Shown one piece after another: positions 17,834 to 26,601 of a DNA stretch of 64,000 bases. The translations under genes were made by a program, and so were the position numbers. Positions within the stretch are counted from its first letter, which is position 1, and every line of letters begins with the position of its first letter. The notes under the pieces were generated by a model, which was not told the DNA's origin, did no database searches, and saw only the letters and a program-made list of their open reading frames with translations. Source of the stretch: Pseudomonadota bacterium (GTDB lineage Bacteria; Pseudomonadota; Gammaproteobacteria; Burkholderiales; Burkholderiaceae_C); assembly GCA_029779845.1 (NCBI GenBank), contig JAKOZT010000073.1, forward strand, positions 1 to 64,000, read 5' to 3'.

Positions 17834-18166
17834 TCAGTAGTGCGGCACGCGCGGGTCGACCTGTTCCGACCAGGCGGCGATGCCGCCGGCGAGGTTGTAG
17901 ACCGACTGAAAGCCGGCGCGCTCGAGGAATGCGACGACCTGCGCCGAGCGCATGCCGTGATGGCAGATGCACAGCATGGGCTGCGCCGGGTCGAGTTCGG
18001 CCAGGCGCTGCGGGATCTGCCCCATCGGCAGGTTGAGCGTCTGCGTGCCGGGCAGGCGGATCGCCGCGAGCTGGAACTCCCAGGGCTCGCGCACGTCGAG
18101 CAGCAGCGGTTGGCCGCCGGCTTCGGCGAGCCAGTCCTGCACCTCGGTGACGCCCAGCTGCCGCAT
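17834..18166 (-). CDS. Single-domain rhodanese-like sulfurtransferase
   Basis: This 110-residue protein is one rhodanese domain: VTEVQDWLAEAGGQPLLLDV followed by REPWEF, then the active-site loop CICHHGMRSAQVV with the catalytic Cys at the start of CHHGMRS (about residue 70), and NLAGGIAAWSEQVD at the end. Such proteins carry persulfide sulfur on the Cys. No signal peptide is seen, so it is cytoplasmic (GlpE-like). It follows the Pcm-like gene by 5 bases. The arrangement Pcm-like, rhodanese, TolC is one I associate with Burkholderiales genomes. Confidence 0.9.
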   Translation of the reverse strand: MRQLGVTEVQDWLAEAGGQPLLLDVREPWEFQLAAIRLPGTQTLNLPMGQIPQRLAELDPAQPMLCICHHGMRSAQVVAFLERAGFQSVYNLAGGIAAWSEQVDPRVPHY

Positions 18167-18171
18167 CGGTG

Positions 18172-18825
18172 TCAGAAGTGGAAGCGCGGCAGCTCGTCGA
18201 AGCCCCGCAGGCGCGTCGCGACGGTGTCGAACAGCTCGACGCTGGCGAAGGCGTGCTCGCCGCTGCGCGTGACCAGCGTGCAGCGCATCATCGGCGGCTG
18301 GCCGACGATGCCGATCAGCCGGCCGCCGATCTTGAGCTGGCCGAGCAGCCCGGCCGGCACCTCGGCCACCGAGCCCGACAGCACGATGGCGTCGAACGGC
18401 GCCTCGGCCGGCACGCCGCGCGAGCCGTCGGCCTCGCGCACCGTGGCGTTGACGATCGCGGCGCGCTTGAGGTTGCCCGCCGCCAGCGCGGCGAGTTCGG
18501 GCACGATCTCCAGCGTGGTCACGTGCTGCGCGCGGTGCGCCAGCAGCGCGGCCATGTAGCCCGAGCCGGCGCCGACTTCGAGCACGCGCTCGTGCTTGTG
18601 CACGTTCAGCTCCTGCAGCATGCGCGCCTCGACGCGCGGCGCCAGCATGTTCTGCCCGGCCGGCAGCGGCACCTCGGTGTCGACGAAGGCCAGCGAGCGG
18701 TAGGCGGCGGGCACGAAGTCCTCGCGCTTGACCACGGTCAGCAGCGAGAGCACGGCGGGGTCGAGCACGTTCCACGGGCGGATCTGCTGCTCGATCATGT
18801 TGAAGCGGGCTTGTTCGACGTTCAT
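18172..18825 (-). CDS. Protein-L-isoaspartate O-methyltransferase family protein
   Basis: The 217-residue protein has the SAM motif I VLEVGAGSGYMAALLA near residue 80, preceded by a PLPAGQNMLAPRVEARML segment that replaces the QTISQPY-type region of true Pcm. It is therefore a Pcm-family methyltransferase of the divergent FIEQQIRPWNV type (opening NVEQARFNMIEQQIRPW). Repair of isoaspartyl residues is the family role, but whether this subgroup does this is uncertain. It sits between the RND pump gene (38 bases upstream) and the rhodanese gene, probably on one transcript. Confidence 0.88.
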   Translation of the reverse strand: MNVEQARFNMIEQQIRPWNVLDPAVLSLLTVVKREDFVPAAYRSLAFVDTEVPLPAGQNMLAPRVEARMLQELNVHKHERVLEVGAGSGYMAALLAHRAQHVTTLEIVPELAALAAGNLKRAAIVNATVREADGSRGVPAEAPFDAIVLSGSVAEVPAGLLGQLKIGGRLIGIVGQPPMMRCTLVTRSGEHAFASVELFDTVATRLRGFDELPRFHF

Positions 18826-18864
18826 GGGGCCTCTGTAGCGTGTTTCTGCGGTGAACCGCGCATT

Positions 18865-21800
18865 TTATTTGGCCGGGGTCCAGGCGCCGGCTTGACCTTG
18901 CGCAGGCGGGCGCGGCCCGAGCTTGCGCTTGAACCAGCCGGCCAGGTCGTCGAGGTAGCAATAGATCACCGGCACCACCACCAGCGTCAGCAGCGAGGAG
19001 GTGATCACGCCGCCGATCACCGCCTGGCCCATCGGCGCGCGCTGCTCCGAGCCCTCGCTGAGCGCGAAGGCCAGCGGCACCATGCCGAACACCATCGCCA
19101 GCGTCGTCATCAGGATCGGCCGCAGCCGCACGCGCGCGGCGTGCAGCAGCGCCTCGTCGCGCGCCAGCGGCGCCACGTCGTGGTCCAGCCCGTGCTCGCC
19201 GGCATGCTCGCCGCGGCGCGCGCGGATCGCGAAGTCGATCAGCAGGATCGCGTTCTTGGTCACCAACCCCATCAGCATCACGATGCCGATGATCGAGAAC
19301 ATGTTCAGCGTCGAGCGGAAGATCAGCAGCGCGAGCACGACGCCGATCAGCGTCAGCGGCAGCGAGCTCATCAGCGCGATCGGCTGCAGGAAGCTCTTGA
19401 ACTGGCTGGCCAGGATCATGTAGATGAACACGATCGCCAGCGCCAGCGCGCCCACCGCGTACTGGAACGACTCGTTCATGTTCTTGGTCGAGCCGCCGAA
19501 CACGTAGCGGTAGCCGGGCGGCCAGGCGATGCCGTCGAGCACCTTCTTGACGTCGGCCGACACCTCGCCGGCGCTGCGGCCCAGCGCGTTGGCGTCGATG
19601 TTGATCTCGCGGTTCAGGTCGCGGCGGTTGATCTGGTTCGGCCCGGTGGCCGCGCGGATGTCGGCCACCTGCGCGAGCCGCACCACGCGCGGCGTGCCGT
19701 CGGCCGCGGCGGCCACCGTGATCGGCAGGCGCTGCAGGTCGTCGATCGCCACGCGGCCCTCGGGCGCGAGGCGCACGTTGACGTCGTAGTTCTCGCCGTC
19801 GGGCGCGCGCCAGTTGCCCACCGTCAGCCCGGCCACCAGCGTGCGCAGCGTGCCGGCCAGCGCGTTGACGTTCAGCCCGGCGTCGGCGGCGGCGTCGCGC
19901 TTCACCTCGATCGAGACGGTCGGCTTGTCGTCCTTCAGCGTGCTGTCGAGGTCGACCAGGCCGGGGATCTCGCGCAGCCTGGCGGTGATCTGGCGCGACA
20001 GCCGCGCCAGCTCGGCCAGGTCGTTGCCCTGGATCGAGAACTGCAGGCTCTTGTTGCCGCCCAGATCGGTCGGGCCGATGTTGGTGACGGTGATGCCGGG
20101 GATGCGCGCCAGCCGGTCGCGGATTGGCACGGTCAGTGCGTTGATGCTGCGCTGCCGGTCCTTGCGGTCGACCAGGCGCACGTAGGTCGAGGCGTTGTTC
20201 TTGCCGGACGCGAAGCCGGCGTTGATGGTCGTGACGGTGTAGCGCACCTCGGGCAGCTCGCGCAGCGCCGCGTCGACCTGCCGCGCGCGCAGCTCGGTGA
20301 CTTCCAGCGACGAGCCCACCGGCGTGTAGAAGTTGACCTGCGTCTCGGAGAGATCCGCCTTGGGCACGAACTCCGCGCCGAGGATGGGGATCAGCGCGAA
20401 GCTGCCGACCAGCGTGGCGGCGGCCAGGCCGAGCGTGGCGAGCTTGTGCTCGAGCGACCAGCCGAGCAGGTGCTGGTAGACGTCGCCCAGCCACTCGGTG
20501 AAGCGCTCGAACTGCAGCGTCACGCGGCCGAGCGTCTTGTCGTACAGCGTCGCCGGCGGCCCGCGGTGCGTGCCGTGCGCGGCCGGGTCGTGCCACACGC
20601 TGGAGAGCATCGGGTCGAGCGTGAAGCTGACGAACATCGAGATCAGCACCGCGGCGACGATCGTGATGCCGAACTCGTGGAAGAACTTGCCGACGATGCC
20701 GCCCATGAAGCCGATCGGCAGGAACACCGCGACGATCGACAGCGTGGTCGCCAGCACCGCCAGCCCGATCTCGGCGGTGCCGTCGAGCGCCGCGGCGTGC
20801 GCGCTCTTGCCCATCTGCACGTGGCGCACGATGTTCTCGCGCACCACGATCGCGTCGTCGATCAGCAGGCCCACGCACAGGCTCAGCGCCATCATCGTGA
20901 CGCCGTTGATCGTGAAGCCGAAGGCGTACATGAAGAGAAAGGTGCCGATCAGCGCGATCGGCAGCGTCAGCCCGGTGATGACGGTCGAGCGCCAGCTGTT
21001 CAGGAACAGGAACACGATCAGCACCGTCAGCGCCGCGCCTTCGAGCAGCGTGCGCTTGACGTTGGCCACCGAGACGCGGATGCCGCGCGAGTTGTCGCGG
21101 TTGACTTCCAGCGTCACGCCAGGCGGCGTGACGGACTTCGCGTCGGCTAGCGCCTTCATCAGGCCGTCGACGACCGCGATGGTGTTCTCGCCCTGGCTCT
21201 TCTGCACCGACAGCAGCACGGTGCGCTGGCCGTTGTACAGCGCCAGGCTCTCGATCTCCTGCGGGCCGTCGACCACGTCGGCCACCTGCCAGAGCTTGAC
21301 GGCCTGGCCGTTCTTTCTTGCGACCACGATGTCGCGGAAATCCTCCGGCCGCTTCAGCCGCGCGTTGATCTGCACCACGCGCTCCTGCTGCGCCGAGCGG
21401 ATCGCGCCCATCGGCAGCTCCTGGTTCTCGCTCTTCACCGCGGCGACGATCTGGTCGACGCCGATGCCGAAGGCCTCCAGCGCGGCCGGGCGCACGTGCA
21501 GGTTGATCTCGCGCTCGACGCCGCCCACCAGCGTCACCGAGCCGACGCCGCGCACGTTCTCCAGCCGCTTCTGCAGCACCTGCGTGGCCCAGGTGCTCAG
21601 TTCCTGCGCCGACTTGCTGGCGTCGGGCGAGAGCAGCGCGACGTTGAAGATCGGCGCGCTGGCCGGGTCGAAGCGGAAGATGCGCGGCTCCTTCACCTCG
21701 TCGCGCAGGTTGGGGCGGATCAGCGCGACCTTCTCGCGCACGTCGTCGGCGGCCTTGCGCCCGTCGACGTCGAGGTTGAACTCGATGATGACGACCGAGG

Positions 21801-22062
21801 TGCCCTCGTAGGAGCGCGAGTACAGCGAGCCGATGCCGGCGACGGTGTTGACCGCCTCCTCGACCTTCTTGGTGACTTCCGACTCGATGATCTCCGGCGA
21901 GGCGCCGGGGTAGTCCATCTGCACGACGACGGTCGGCAGGTCGATGTTGGGGAACTGGTCGACCGCCAGGCGCTGGTAGCTGAACAGGCCCAGCACGACG
22001 AAGGCCAGCATCACCATCACGGCCATCACCGGGTTGGCGATCGAGATGCGGGTGAACCACAT
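18865..22062 (-). CDS. HAE1-type RND multidrug efflux permease
   Basis: The 1065-residue inner membrane pump belongs to the AcrB/MexB/MdtB superfamily. The N-terminus FTRISIANPVMAVMVMLAFV is the first transmembrane helix, followed by VDQFPNIDLPTVVVQMDYPG, the porter-domain start. The proton-relay region contains SLCVGLLIDDAIVVRENIVR (TM4 with paired Asp) and the second half has FIYMILASQFKSFLQPIALM. Twelve helices and two large periplasmic loops fit the length. The adaptor gene is immediately upstream (10 bases), TetR before that. Substrates probably include lipophilic toxic compounds; specificity is not readable from sequence. Confidence 0.95.
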   Translation of the reverse strand: MWFTRISIANPVMAVMVMLAFVVLGLFSYQRLAVDQFPNIDLPTVVVQMDYPGASPEIIESEVTKKVEEAVNTVAGIGSLYSRSYEGTSVVIIEFNLDVDGRKAADDVREKVALIRPNLRDEVKEPRIFRFDPASAPIFNVALLSPDASKSAQELSTWATQVLQKRLENVRGVGSVTLVGGVEREINLHVRPAALEAFGIGVDQIVAAVKSENQELPMGAIRSAQQERVVQINARLKRPEDFRDIVVARKNGQAVKLWQVADVVDGPQEIESLALYNGQRTVLLSVQKSQGENTIAVVDGLMKALADAKSVTPPGVTLEVNRDNSRGIRVSVANVKRTLLEGAALTVLIVFLFLNSWRSTVITGLTLPIALIGTFLFMYAFGFTINGVTMMALSLCVGLLIDDAIVVRENIVRHVQMGKSAHAAALDGTAEIGLAVLATTLSIVAVFLPIGFMGGIVGKFFHEFGITIVAAVLISMFVSFTLDPMLSSVWHDPAAHGTHRGPPATLYDKTLGRVTLQFERFTEWLGDVYQHLLGWSLEHKLATLGLAAATLVGSFALIPILGAEFVPKADLSETQVNFYTPVGSSLEVTELRARQVDAALRELPEVRYTVTTINAGFASGKNNASTYVRLVDRKDRQRSINALTVPIRDRLARIPGITVTNIGPTDLGGNKSLQFSIQGNDLAELARLSRQITARLREIPGLVDLDSTLKDDKPTVSIEVKRDAAADAGLNVNALAGTLRTLVAGLTVGNWRAPDGENYDVNVRLAPEGRVAIDDLQRLPITVAAAADGTPRVVRLAQVADIRAATGPNQINRRDLNREINIDANALGRSAGEVSADVKKVLDGIAWPPGYRYVFGGSTKNMNESFQYAVGALALAIVFIYMILASQFKSFLQPIALMSSLPLTLIGVVLALLIFRSTLNMFSIIGIVMLMGLVTKNAILLIDFAIRARRGEHAGEHGLDHDVAPLARDEALLHAARVRLRPILMTTLAMVFGMVPLAFALSEGSEQRAPMGQAVIGGVITSSLLTLVVVPVIYCYLDDLAGWFKRKLGPRPPAQGQAGAWTPAK

Positions 22063-22071
22063 GGCGCAGAT

Positions 22072-23217
22072 TCAGCGCGAGGTCGACGAGGCCGCGCCGG
22101 CCGGCGCAGCCAGGCGCACCGGTGTGCCGTCGCGCACCGCGCCGGCGCTGCCGGTCAGCACCACGGCGCCTTCGGGCAGGCCTTCGGCGACGATCACCCA
22201 TGCCTGGCCGTCGAGTTCGCCGCGCGCGCCGAGCTTGACGGTCTTCAGCGCCGCCTTGCCGTCCTGCACTTGCAGCACGTAGGGCTGCGACAGATCGGTG
22301 CGCACCGCCGCCAGCGGCACCGCGATCCCCTGGACCTGCGCCACCGCGACGCGGCCGCGCGCGAACAGGCCCTGGCGCAGTGCCGGGTGCGCGTCGACCG
22401 CGAGGTAGACCAGCACCGAGCGGCTGCCGGTCTGCGCGCTCGGGTTGATCCGCGCGATGCGCGCGGCCACCGGTTCGGTGAGGCCGTCGACCTGGAGCAT
22501 CGCGTTCTGGCCGAGCGCGAGCTGCACCACGTCTTCCGGCGCCACCGCCGCTTCGAGTTCGAGGCGCGCGAGGTCGACGATCTCGACGATGCGGCCGTCC
22601 ACCGGCACGCGCTCGCCGGGCTGCGCGAGGCGCTGCGACACCAGCCCGGCGATCGGCGCGACCAGCGTGCCGTCGGCGCGCGACTTGCGCGCCAGCTCCG
22701 CCGCGGCCACCGCCGCCTCGTGGTTGGCGCGCGCCGCGGCCTCGTTGTTCACCGAGGTCTCCAGCCCGGTCGGCGAGATGAAGCCCTGCGCCACCAGCGC
22801 GCGGTTGTTCTCCAGCGCGCGGCGGGCGATGTCGAGCTGCGCGCGCGCCGAGGCGGCGGTCTGCTCGGCCTGGCGCAGCCGCCAGTCGAGCTCGACGGTG
22901 TCGAGCTGGCCGATCACCTGGCCGGCCTTGACGCGGTCGCCTTCGCGCACGCTGAGCGTGCGCAGCTCGGCCGCCACCTTGGCCTTGACCACCGCGCTGT
23001 TCACCGCCTTCAAGCCGCCCGAGACTTCGAGCGTGCGCGCGAGCGTGGTGCGGCGCGCCGTCACCACGTCGGCCGGTGCGAGGTCGAGCGCGAGCGTTTC
23101 GCGCGCCGGCGCGGCGGCCGCCTGCTCGCTGCGGCGCTTGTCGAGCGCGCGCATCACGGCGACGCCGAGCAGCAGCACGGCCAGCAGCGGAACGATCCAC
23201 TTGAGATGGCGCTTCAT
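22072..23217 (-). CDS. RND efflux periplasmic adaptor subunit
   Basis: This 381-residue membrane fusion protein joins the RND pump to an outer membrane channel. The N-terminus (residues about 5-25, LKWIVPLLAVLLLGVAVM) is a signal-anchor without lipobox. Lipoyl/hairpin parts are visible: KAKVAAELRTLSVREGDRVK, an alpha-hairpin around residues 110-180, then DGTLVAPIAGLVSQRLAQPG and the beta-barrel region. Start ATG 23217 overlaps the TetR stop (ATGA), which fixes it; longer readings extend into tetR. Order tetR-adaptor-pump is standard for a self-regulated efflux operon. Confidence 0.93.
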   Translation of the reverse strand: MKRHLKWIVPLLAVLLLGVAVMRALDKRRSEQAAAAPARETLALDLAPADVVTARRTTLARTLEVSGGLKAVNSAVVKAKVAAELRTLSVREGDRVKAGQVIGQLDTVELDWRLRQAEQTAASARAQLDIARRALENNRALVAQGFISPTGLETSVNNEAAARANHEAAVAAAELARKSRADGTLVAPIAGLVSQRLAQPGERVPVDGRIVEIVDLARLELEAAVAPEDVVQLALGQNAMLQVDGLTEPVAARIARINPSAQTGSRSVLVYLAVDAHPALRQGLFARGRVAVAQVQGIAVPLAAVRTDLSQPYVLQVQDGKAALKTVKLGARGELDGQAWVIVAEGLPEGAVVLTGSAGAVRDGTPVRLAAPAGAASSTSR

Positions 23218-23879
23218 GCGCGGCCCCGCAGGCCGTTCAGCACGATCTCGACGTGCTGGCGGATGAAGGCGTGCGGGTCCATCATTTCCACCTCCGGCAT
23301 GCAGGCGCCCAGCGAATGCTTGTGCAGGCACAGCATGATCATCGGGAAGATCAGCGACATCACCGCGCCGCGCACGTCCATCGCGCGGAACTCGCCGCTG
23401 GCGATGCCGCGCCCGACGATCTCGCCGACCAGCGCGGTGGCCGGCTCGACCACTTCGGCGCGGTAGAAGGCGGCGATGTCGGGGAAGTTGCGCACCTCGG
23501 TGATGACGAGCTTGAACACCGCCGAGGTCGGGCTGTCGAACACGCGGCTCCACCACTCGGTGTAGACCTCGCGCAGCAGGCTGGCGCAGTCGCCGCGGTA
23601 GCCGCGCGCGAATTCGCTCACCGCCTCGATCTCGCTGGACAGCCGCTGGCTGATCACCGCCTTGAGCAGCTCTTCCTTGCTCGGGTAGTAGAGGTATAGC
23701 GTGCCCTTGGCGACGCCGGCGCGCGCCGCGACTTCCTCGGAGCGCGTCGCCGCGAAGCCCTTCTCGGCGAACAGCTCGAGCGCGGCGTCGATCAGCTCCT
23801 GCGGGCGGGCTTCCTTGCGGCGCTGGCGCGGCGGGTGGGCTGCGTTCGAAGCAGTGGGGGCGGTGGGGCTGTCGGGCAT
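23214..23879 (-). CDS. TetR/AcrR-family repressor of the efflux operon
   Basis: The 221-residue regulator has an N-terminal helix-turn-helix: ELIDAALELFAEKGFAATRS, EEVAARAGVAKGTLYLYYPS and KEELLKAV (residues about 28-75). The rest is a helical ligand-binding domain of the AcrR C-terminal type. A 25-residue Pro/Ala-rich disordered leader precedes the DNA-binding domain. It overlaps the adaptor gene and is first in the operon, so it likely represses itself and the pump by binding the palindrome 11 bases upstream. Inducing ligand is unknown. Confidence 0.92.
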   Translation of the reverse strand: MPDSPTAPTASNAAHPPRQRRKEARPQELIDAALELFAEKGFAATRSEEVAARAGVAKGTLYLYYPSKEELLKAVISQRLSSEIEAVSEFARGYRGDCASLLREVYTEWWSRVFDSPTSAVFKLVITEVRNFPDIAAFYRAEVVEPATALVGEIVGRGIASGEFRAMDVRGAVMSLIFPMIMLCLHKHSLGACMPEVEMMDPHAFIRQHVEIVLNGLRGRA

Positions 23880-23889
23880 TGCGATACTG

Positions 23890-23903
23890 ACTGACCGGTC
23901 AGT
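23890..23903. promoter_or_regulatory. Probable TetR operator (14-bp perfect palindrome)
   Basis: ACTGACCGGTCAGT is a perfect inverted repeat just upstream of the tetR start at 23879. GACCGGTC-centred palindromes are common operators of AcrR-type repressors. A second palindrome, GTACCGGTAC, lies at 23907-23916, also centred on CCGG, and could be a second half of a composite site. Confidence 0.75.
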
Positions 23904-24029
23904 AATGTACCGGTACGGGTAGGCACAGGTCAAGCATGCCACGCGCCCCGACCGCCCCGAACGCGGGGAAGAACCGTCACAGGTGACCCTTATGATCCGC
24001 GCCACCCCAAGAAAACCCGGAGCATCGGT

Positions 24030-24863
24030 TTGGACCTCGCGCAGTGGATCTTCCTGGCCAAGGCAGCCTTGATGGGCGTCGTCGAGGGCCTGACCGAGTT
24101 CCTGCCGATCTCCAGCACCGGGCACCTGATCCTGGCCGGTTCGCTGCTGGGCTTCACCGACGACAAGAGCAAGGTGTTCGACATCGCGATCCAGACCGGC
24201 GCGATCGTCGCCGTGGTGATCGTCTACTGGCAGCGCCTGCGCGACACCGTGGCGGGCCTGGGGCGCGGCAGCGAGCAGGCGCGCCGCTTCACGCTCAACG
24301 TGGCGATCGCCTTCGCGCCGGCGGTGGTGCTGGGCCTCGCGTTCGGCAAGGCGATCAAGGCGCACCTGTTCACGCCCACCGTGGTGGCGAGCGCCTTCAT
24401 CGCCGGCGCCTTCGTGATCCTGTGGGCCGAGCGGCGCGTCGCGACCGCGCGCATCCACTCGGTCGACCAGATGACGCCGTGGGACGCGCTCAAGGTGGGG
24501 CTGGTGCAGTGTCTCGCGATGATCCCGGGCACCAGCCGCTCGGGCGCGACGATCATCGGCGCCATGCTGCTCGGCCTGAGCCGCAAGGCCGCCACCGACT
24601 TCAGCTTCTACCTCGCGATCCCGACGCTGGTGGGCGCGGGCGCCTACAGCCTGTGGAAGGAGCGCGCGCTGCTGTCGTGGGCCGACCTGCCGCTCTTCGC
24701 CGTCGGGCTGCTGTTCTCGTTCGTCTCGGCGTGGATCTGCGTGCGCTGGCTGCTGCGCTACATCGCCAGCCACACCTTCACGCCGTTCGCGTGGTACCGC
24801 ATCGTGTTCGGCGTGCTGGTGCTGGTCACCGCGCACTTCGGCTGGGTCAGCTGGAGCGAGTGA
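24030..24863 (+). CDS. uppP: Undecaprenyl-diphosphate phosphatase
   Basis: The 277-residue integral membrane enzyme (BacA family) recycles undecaprenyl pyrophosphate for cell wall and LPS synthesis. Both catalytic regions are visible: [17 protein letters not shown] near residue 17 with the paired acidic residues and Ser, and [18 protein letters not shown] near residue 170 with the catalytic Arg. About eight hydrophobic helices fill the rest. The start appears to be TTG at 24030, with GGAG 7 bases upstream; the next in-frame ATG (24072) would delete the first helix. Its 3' end overlaps trmB by 17 bases. Confidence 0.95.
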   Translation: MDLAQWIFLAKAALMGVVEGLTEFLPISSTGHLILAGSLLGFTDDKSKVFDIAIQTGAIVAVVIVYWQRLRDTVAGLGRGSEQARRFTLNVAIAFAPAVVLGLAFGKAIKAHLFTPTVVASAFIAGAFVILWAERRVATARIHSVDQMTPWDALKVGLVQCLAMIPGTSRSGATIIGAMLLGLSRKAATDFSFYLAIPTLVGAGAYSLWKERALLSWADLPLFAVGLLFSFVSAWICVRWLLRYIASHTFTPFAWYRIVFGVLVLVTAHFGWVSWSE

Positions 24864-25542
24864 ACACCAGATCCCACACGCCGTGGCCGAGCTTGAGGCC
24901 GCGGTTCTCGAACTTGGTCAGCGGGCGGTAGTCGGGGCGCGGCGCCCAGGCGTCGAAGCGGTTCTTCAGCGTTGGTTCGGCGGTGAGCACTTCCAGCATC
25001 TGCTGCGCATAGGGCTCCCAGTCGGTGGCGCAGTGCAGGTAGCCGCCGGGCGCGAGGCGGCTGGCCAGCAGCGCGACGAAAGGCGGCTGGATCAGGCGGC
25101 GCTTGTGGTGGCGCTTCTTGTGCCACGGGTCGGGGAAGAACACGTGCACGCCGGCCAGCGAGGCGGGCGCGACCATGCGCTCCAGCACATCGACGGCATC
25201 GTGCTGGACGATGCGCACATTGGGCAGGCCGCGCTCTTCGATGCGCTGCAGCAGCGCGCCGACGCCGGGCGGGTGCACCTCGATGCCGAGGAAATCGGTG
25301 TCCGGCCGCGCCGCGGCGATCTGCGCGGTGGCGTCGCCCATGCCGAAGCCGATCTCGACCACCAGCGGCGCCTGCCTCCCGAACGCGGCAGCGAAGTCGG
25401 TGACGCCATCGCGGTACGGCAGCACGAAGCGCGGCGCCAGCTCGGCCAGCGCGCGCTGCTGCCCGGTGCCCATGCGCCCGGCGCGCACGACGAAGCTGCG
25501 GATGGCGCGGCGCGGCGGCGGATCGGCGGGCGGGGAATTCAT
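24847..25542 (-). CDS. trmB: tRNA (guanine-46-N7)-methyltransferase
   Basis: The 231-residue SAM-dependent enzyme modifies G46 in the variable loop of many tRNAs. Signatures: [20 protein letters not shown] (SAM motif I), [16 protein letters not shown], and [20 protein letters not shown], the very characteristic PDPW-K-RHxKRR tRNA-binding segment. The N-terminal extension is Pro/Arg-rich (about 25 residues). It is convergent with uppP. The tRNA-Gly gene begins 74 bases beyond its start on the other strand. Confidence 0.96.
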   Translation of the reverse strand: MNSPPADPPPRRAIRSFVVRAGRMGTGQQRALAELAPRFVLPYRDGVTDFAAAFGRQAPLVVEIGFGMGDATAQIAAARPDTDFLGIEVHPPGVGALLQRIEERGLPNVRIVQHDAVDVLERMVAPASLAGVHVFFPDPWHKKRHHKRRLIQPPFVALLASRLAPGGYLHCATDWEPYAQQMLEVLTAEPTLKNRFDAWAPRPDYRPLTKFENRGLKLGHGVWDLVFTRSS

Positions 25543-25615
25543 GGAGCGCGAGACGGCGGCAGCGGGCGAGGGCGCGGATTGTGCCCGATGGCTGCCGCTA
25601 GAATCCCGCCCCGAC

Positions 25616-25689
25616 GCGGGTGTAGCTCAATGGCAGAGCTGAAGCTTCCCAAGCTTAAGACGAGGGTTCGATTCCCTTCACCCGCTCCA
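25616..25689 (+). tRNA. tRNA-Gly(CCC)
   Basis: A full cloverleaf can be folded: acceptor GCGGGTG (25616-25622) pairs with CACCCGC (25679-25685); D-stem GCTC/GAGC; anticodon loop TTCCCAA with anticodon CCC at 25648-25650; T-stem GAGGG/CCCTT around TTCGATT; discriminator T and encoded CCA at 25687-25689. The sequence closely resembles the E. coli glyU type (GGG decoding). The outermost anticodon-stem pair (27:43) reads G-A, a mismatch; the other four pairs are normal. Confidence 0.95.
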
Positions 25690-25692
25690 CCG

Positions 25693-26496
25693 CTACAGCT
25701 TGGGCGTTCCGGCCTGGGCCTGGCGTTTGCGCACGGCCTCGGCCTCCAGCCCCTTGACCCATTGTGTCGACCGGCGCGCCGCGGCGACCATGCCGCCCTG
25801 GTCGACCAGCCAGGCTTCGAAATTCCTGACCGGCTCGCCCGACCACTGGTAGCGCAGCACGGTGCCGCAACGCGCCGCGTCGACCGAGGCGCCCATCGAC
25901 AAGGCCAGGCCGGGGTGCCGCTGCCGGGCCTGCTGCTCCAGCACCTTCACCGCGGTCGGCGGGAACAGCGAGCCGACGCCCGGGTCGGGCACCAACTGGC
26001 CGGAGCCGTGCTTGAGCACCGTGCAGGTCGGTTTGCCCGCTTCGTTCCACTGCACGATGTCGGCGCCCGTGCGCGGCAGCGAGCGCACGCCGGCCGGGCC
26101 GTGCTTGGCGATCAGGGCGGAGGCGAACTGCTCGCCGGTCGGCGGGTTGTCGTTCGACGAGCGGCGCGTGACGGCCAGCACACGAGGCTCCGCCGGCGGG
26201 CCGCTGAAGTGCACCGTGAACATCGAGCCGGCGACGCTCGTTCCCACGCTGTCGAGGAACTCCGGCGTCTGCAACGAATTGACGCCGTCGAAGTACGGGT
26301 AGCTCGCCATGTTGCGCTTGACCTGCGCGCCGGCATCGAAGGCCTTGAGGGCCTTGACCACCTCCGCCTCGGTCATGCCGATGCGGATGCCGGCGATGTC
26401 CATCGGCGCGGTCTGTGCCAGCGCCGGCGCGGCGCCGCCGAGCGCCGCGGCGGCGAGGACCGAACAAGCGAACGCGACCCTTTTCTTCATCGGCAA
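25693..26496 (-). CDS. Exported protein of unknown function
   Basis: I do not recognise this 267-residue protein. It begins with a clear signal peptide (MPMKKR, then a hydrophobic Ala-rich stretch ending AAPALAQ, about residue 28), so it is likely periplasmic. The mature start DIAGIRIGMTEAEVVKAL resembles the short repeat found in periplasmic SmpA/OmlA-like or PepSY-type small domains. Two Cys residues (about 158 and 210) could form a disulfide. MKKR at 26490 is an alternative start. It ends 3 bases beyond the tRNA gene on the opposite strand and starts divergently from the LuxR-type regulator. Confidence 0.75.
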   Translation of the reverse strand: MPMKKRVAFACSVLAAAALGGAAPALAQTAPMDIAGIRIGMTEAEVVKALKAFDAGAQVKRNMASYPYFDGVNSLQTPEFLDSVGTSVAGSMFTVHFSGPPAEPRVLAVTRRSSNDNPPTGEQFASALIAKHGPAGVRSLPRTGADIVQWNEAGKPTCTVLKHGSGQLVPDPGVGSLFPPTAVKVLEQQARQRHPGLALSMGASVDAARCGTVLRYQWSGEPVRNFEAWLVDQGGMVAAARRSTQWVKGLEAEAVRKRQAQAGTPKL

Positions 26497-26556
26497 GACT
26501 CCTGTGGCTGGGTGGATTTCCTCGACCCATGCTAGGGTTGCCCGGATCGGCTTTCG

Positions 26557-26572
26557 TCCCCTGGACAGGGGA
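26557..26572. promoter_or_regulatory. Inverted repeat between divergent genes, possible operator
   Basis: TCCCCTGGACAGGGGA is a perfect repeat with 6-bp arms and a 4-bp centre, in the 105-bp gap between the exported unknown protein gene and the LuxR-type regulator. Position in a divergent promoter region and lack of a T-run favour an operator over a terminator. The binding protein is unknown; the adjacent regulator is the obvious candidate. Confidence 0.5.
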
Positions 26573-26601
26573 GAAACACGGACGAATGAAAGGGGCGTCG
26601 C

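Noticed and set aside
18172..18825. Classical Pcm isoaspartate repair enzyme
   Set aside because: The SAM site fits, but the region that carries the substrate motif in true Pcm differs (PLPAGQNMLAPR), so only family membership is claimed.
17834..23200. A minus-strand open frame of 1788 codons across the RND operon
   Set aside because: Only its last part (from 18166) is a real gene, the rhodanese. The rest is Arg/Ala/Gly-rich shadow sequence of the pump and adaptor, as expected in GC-rich DNA.
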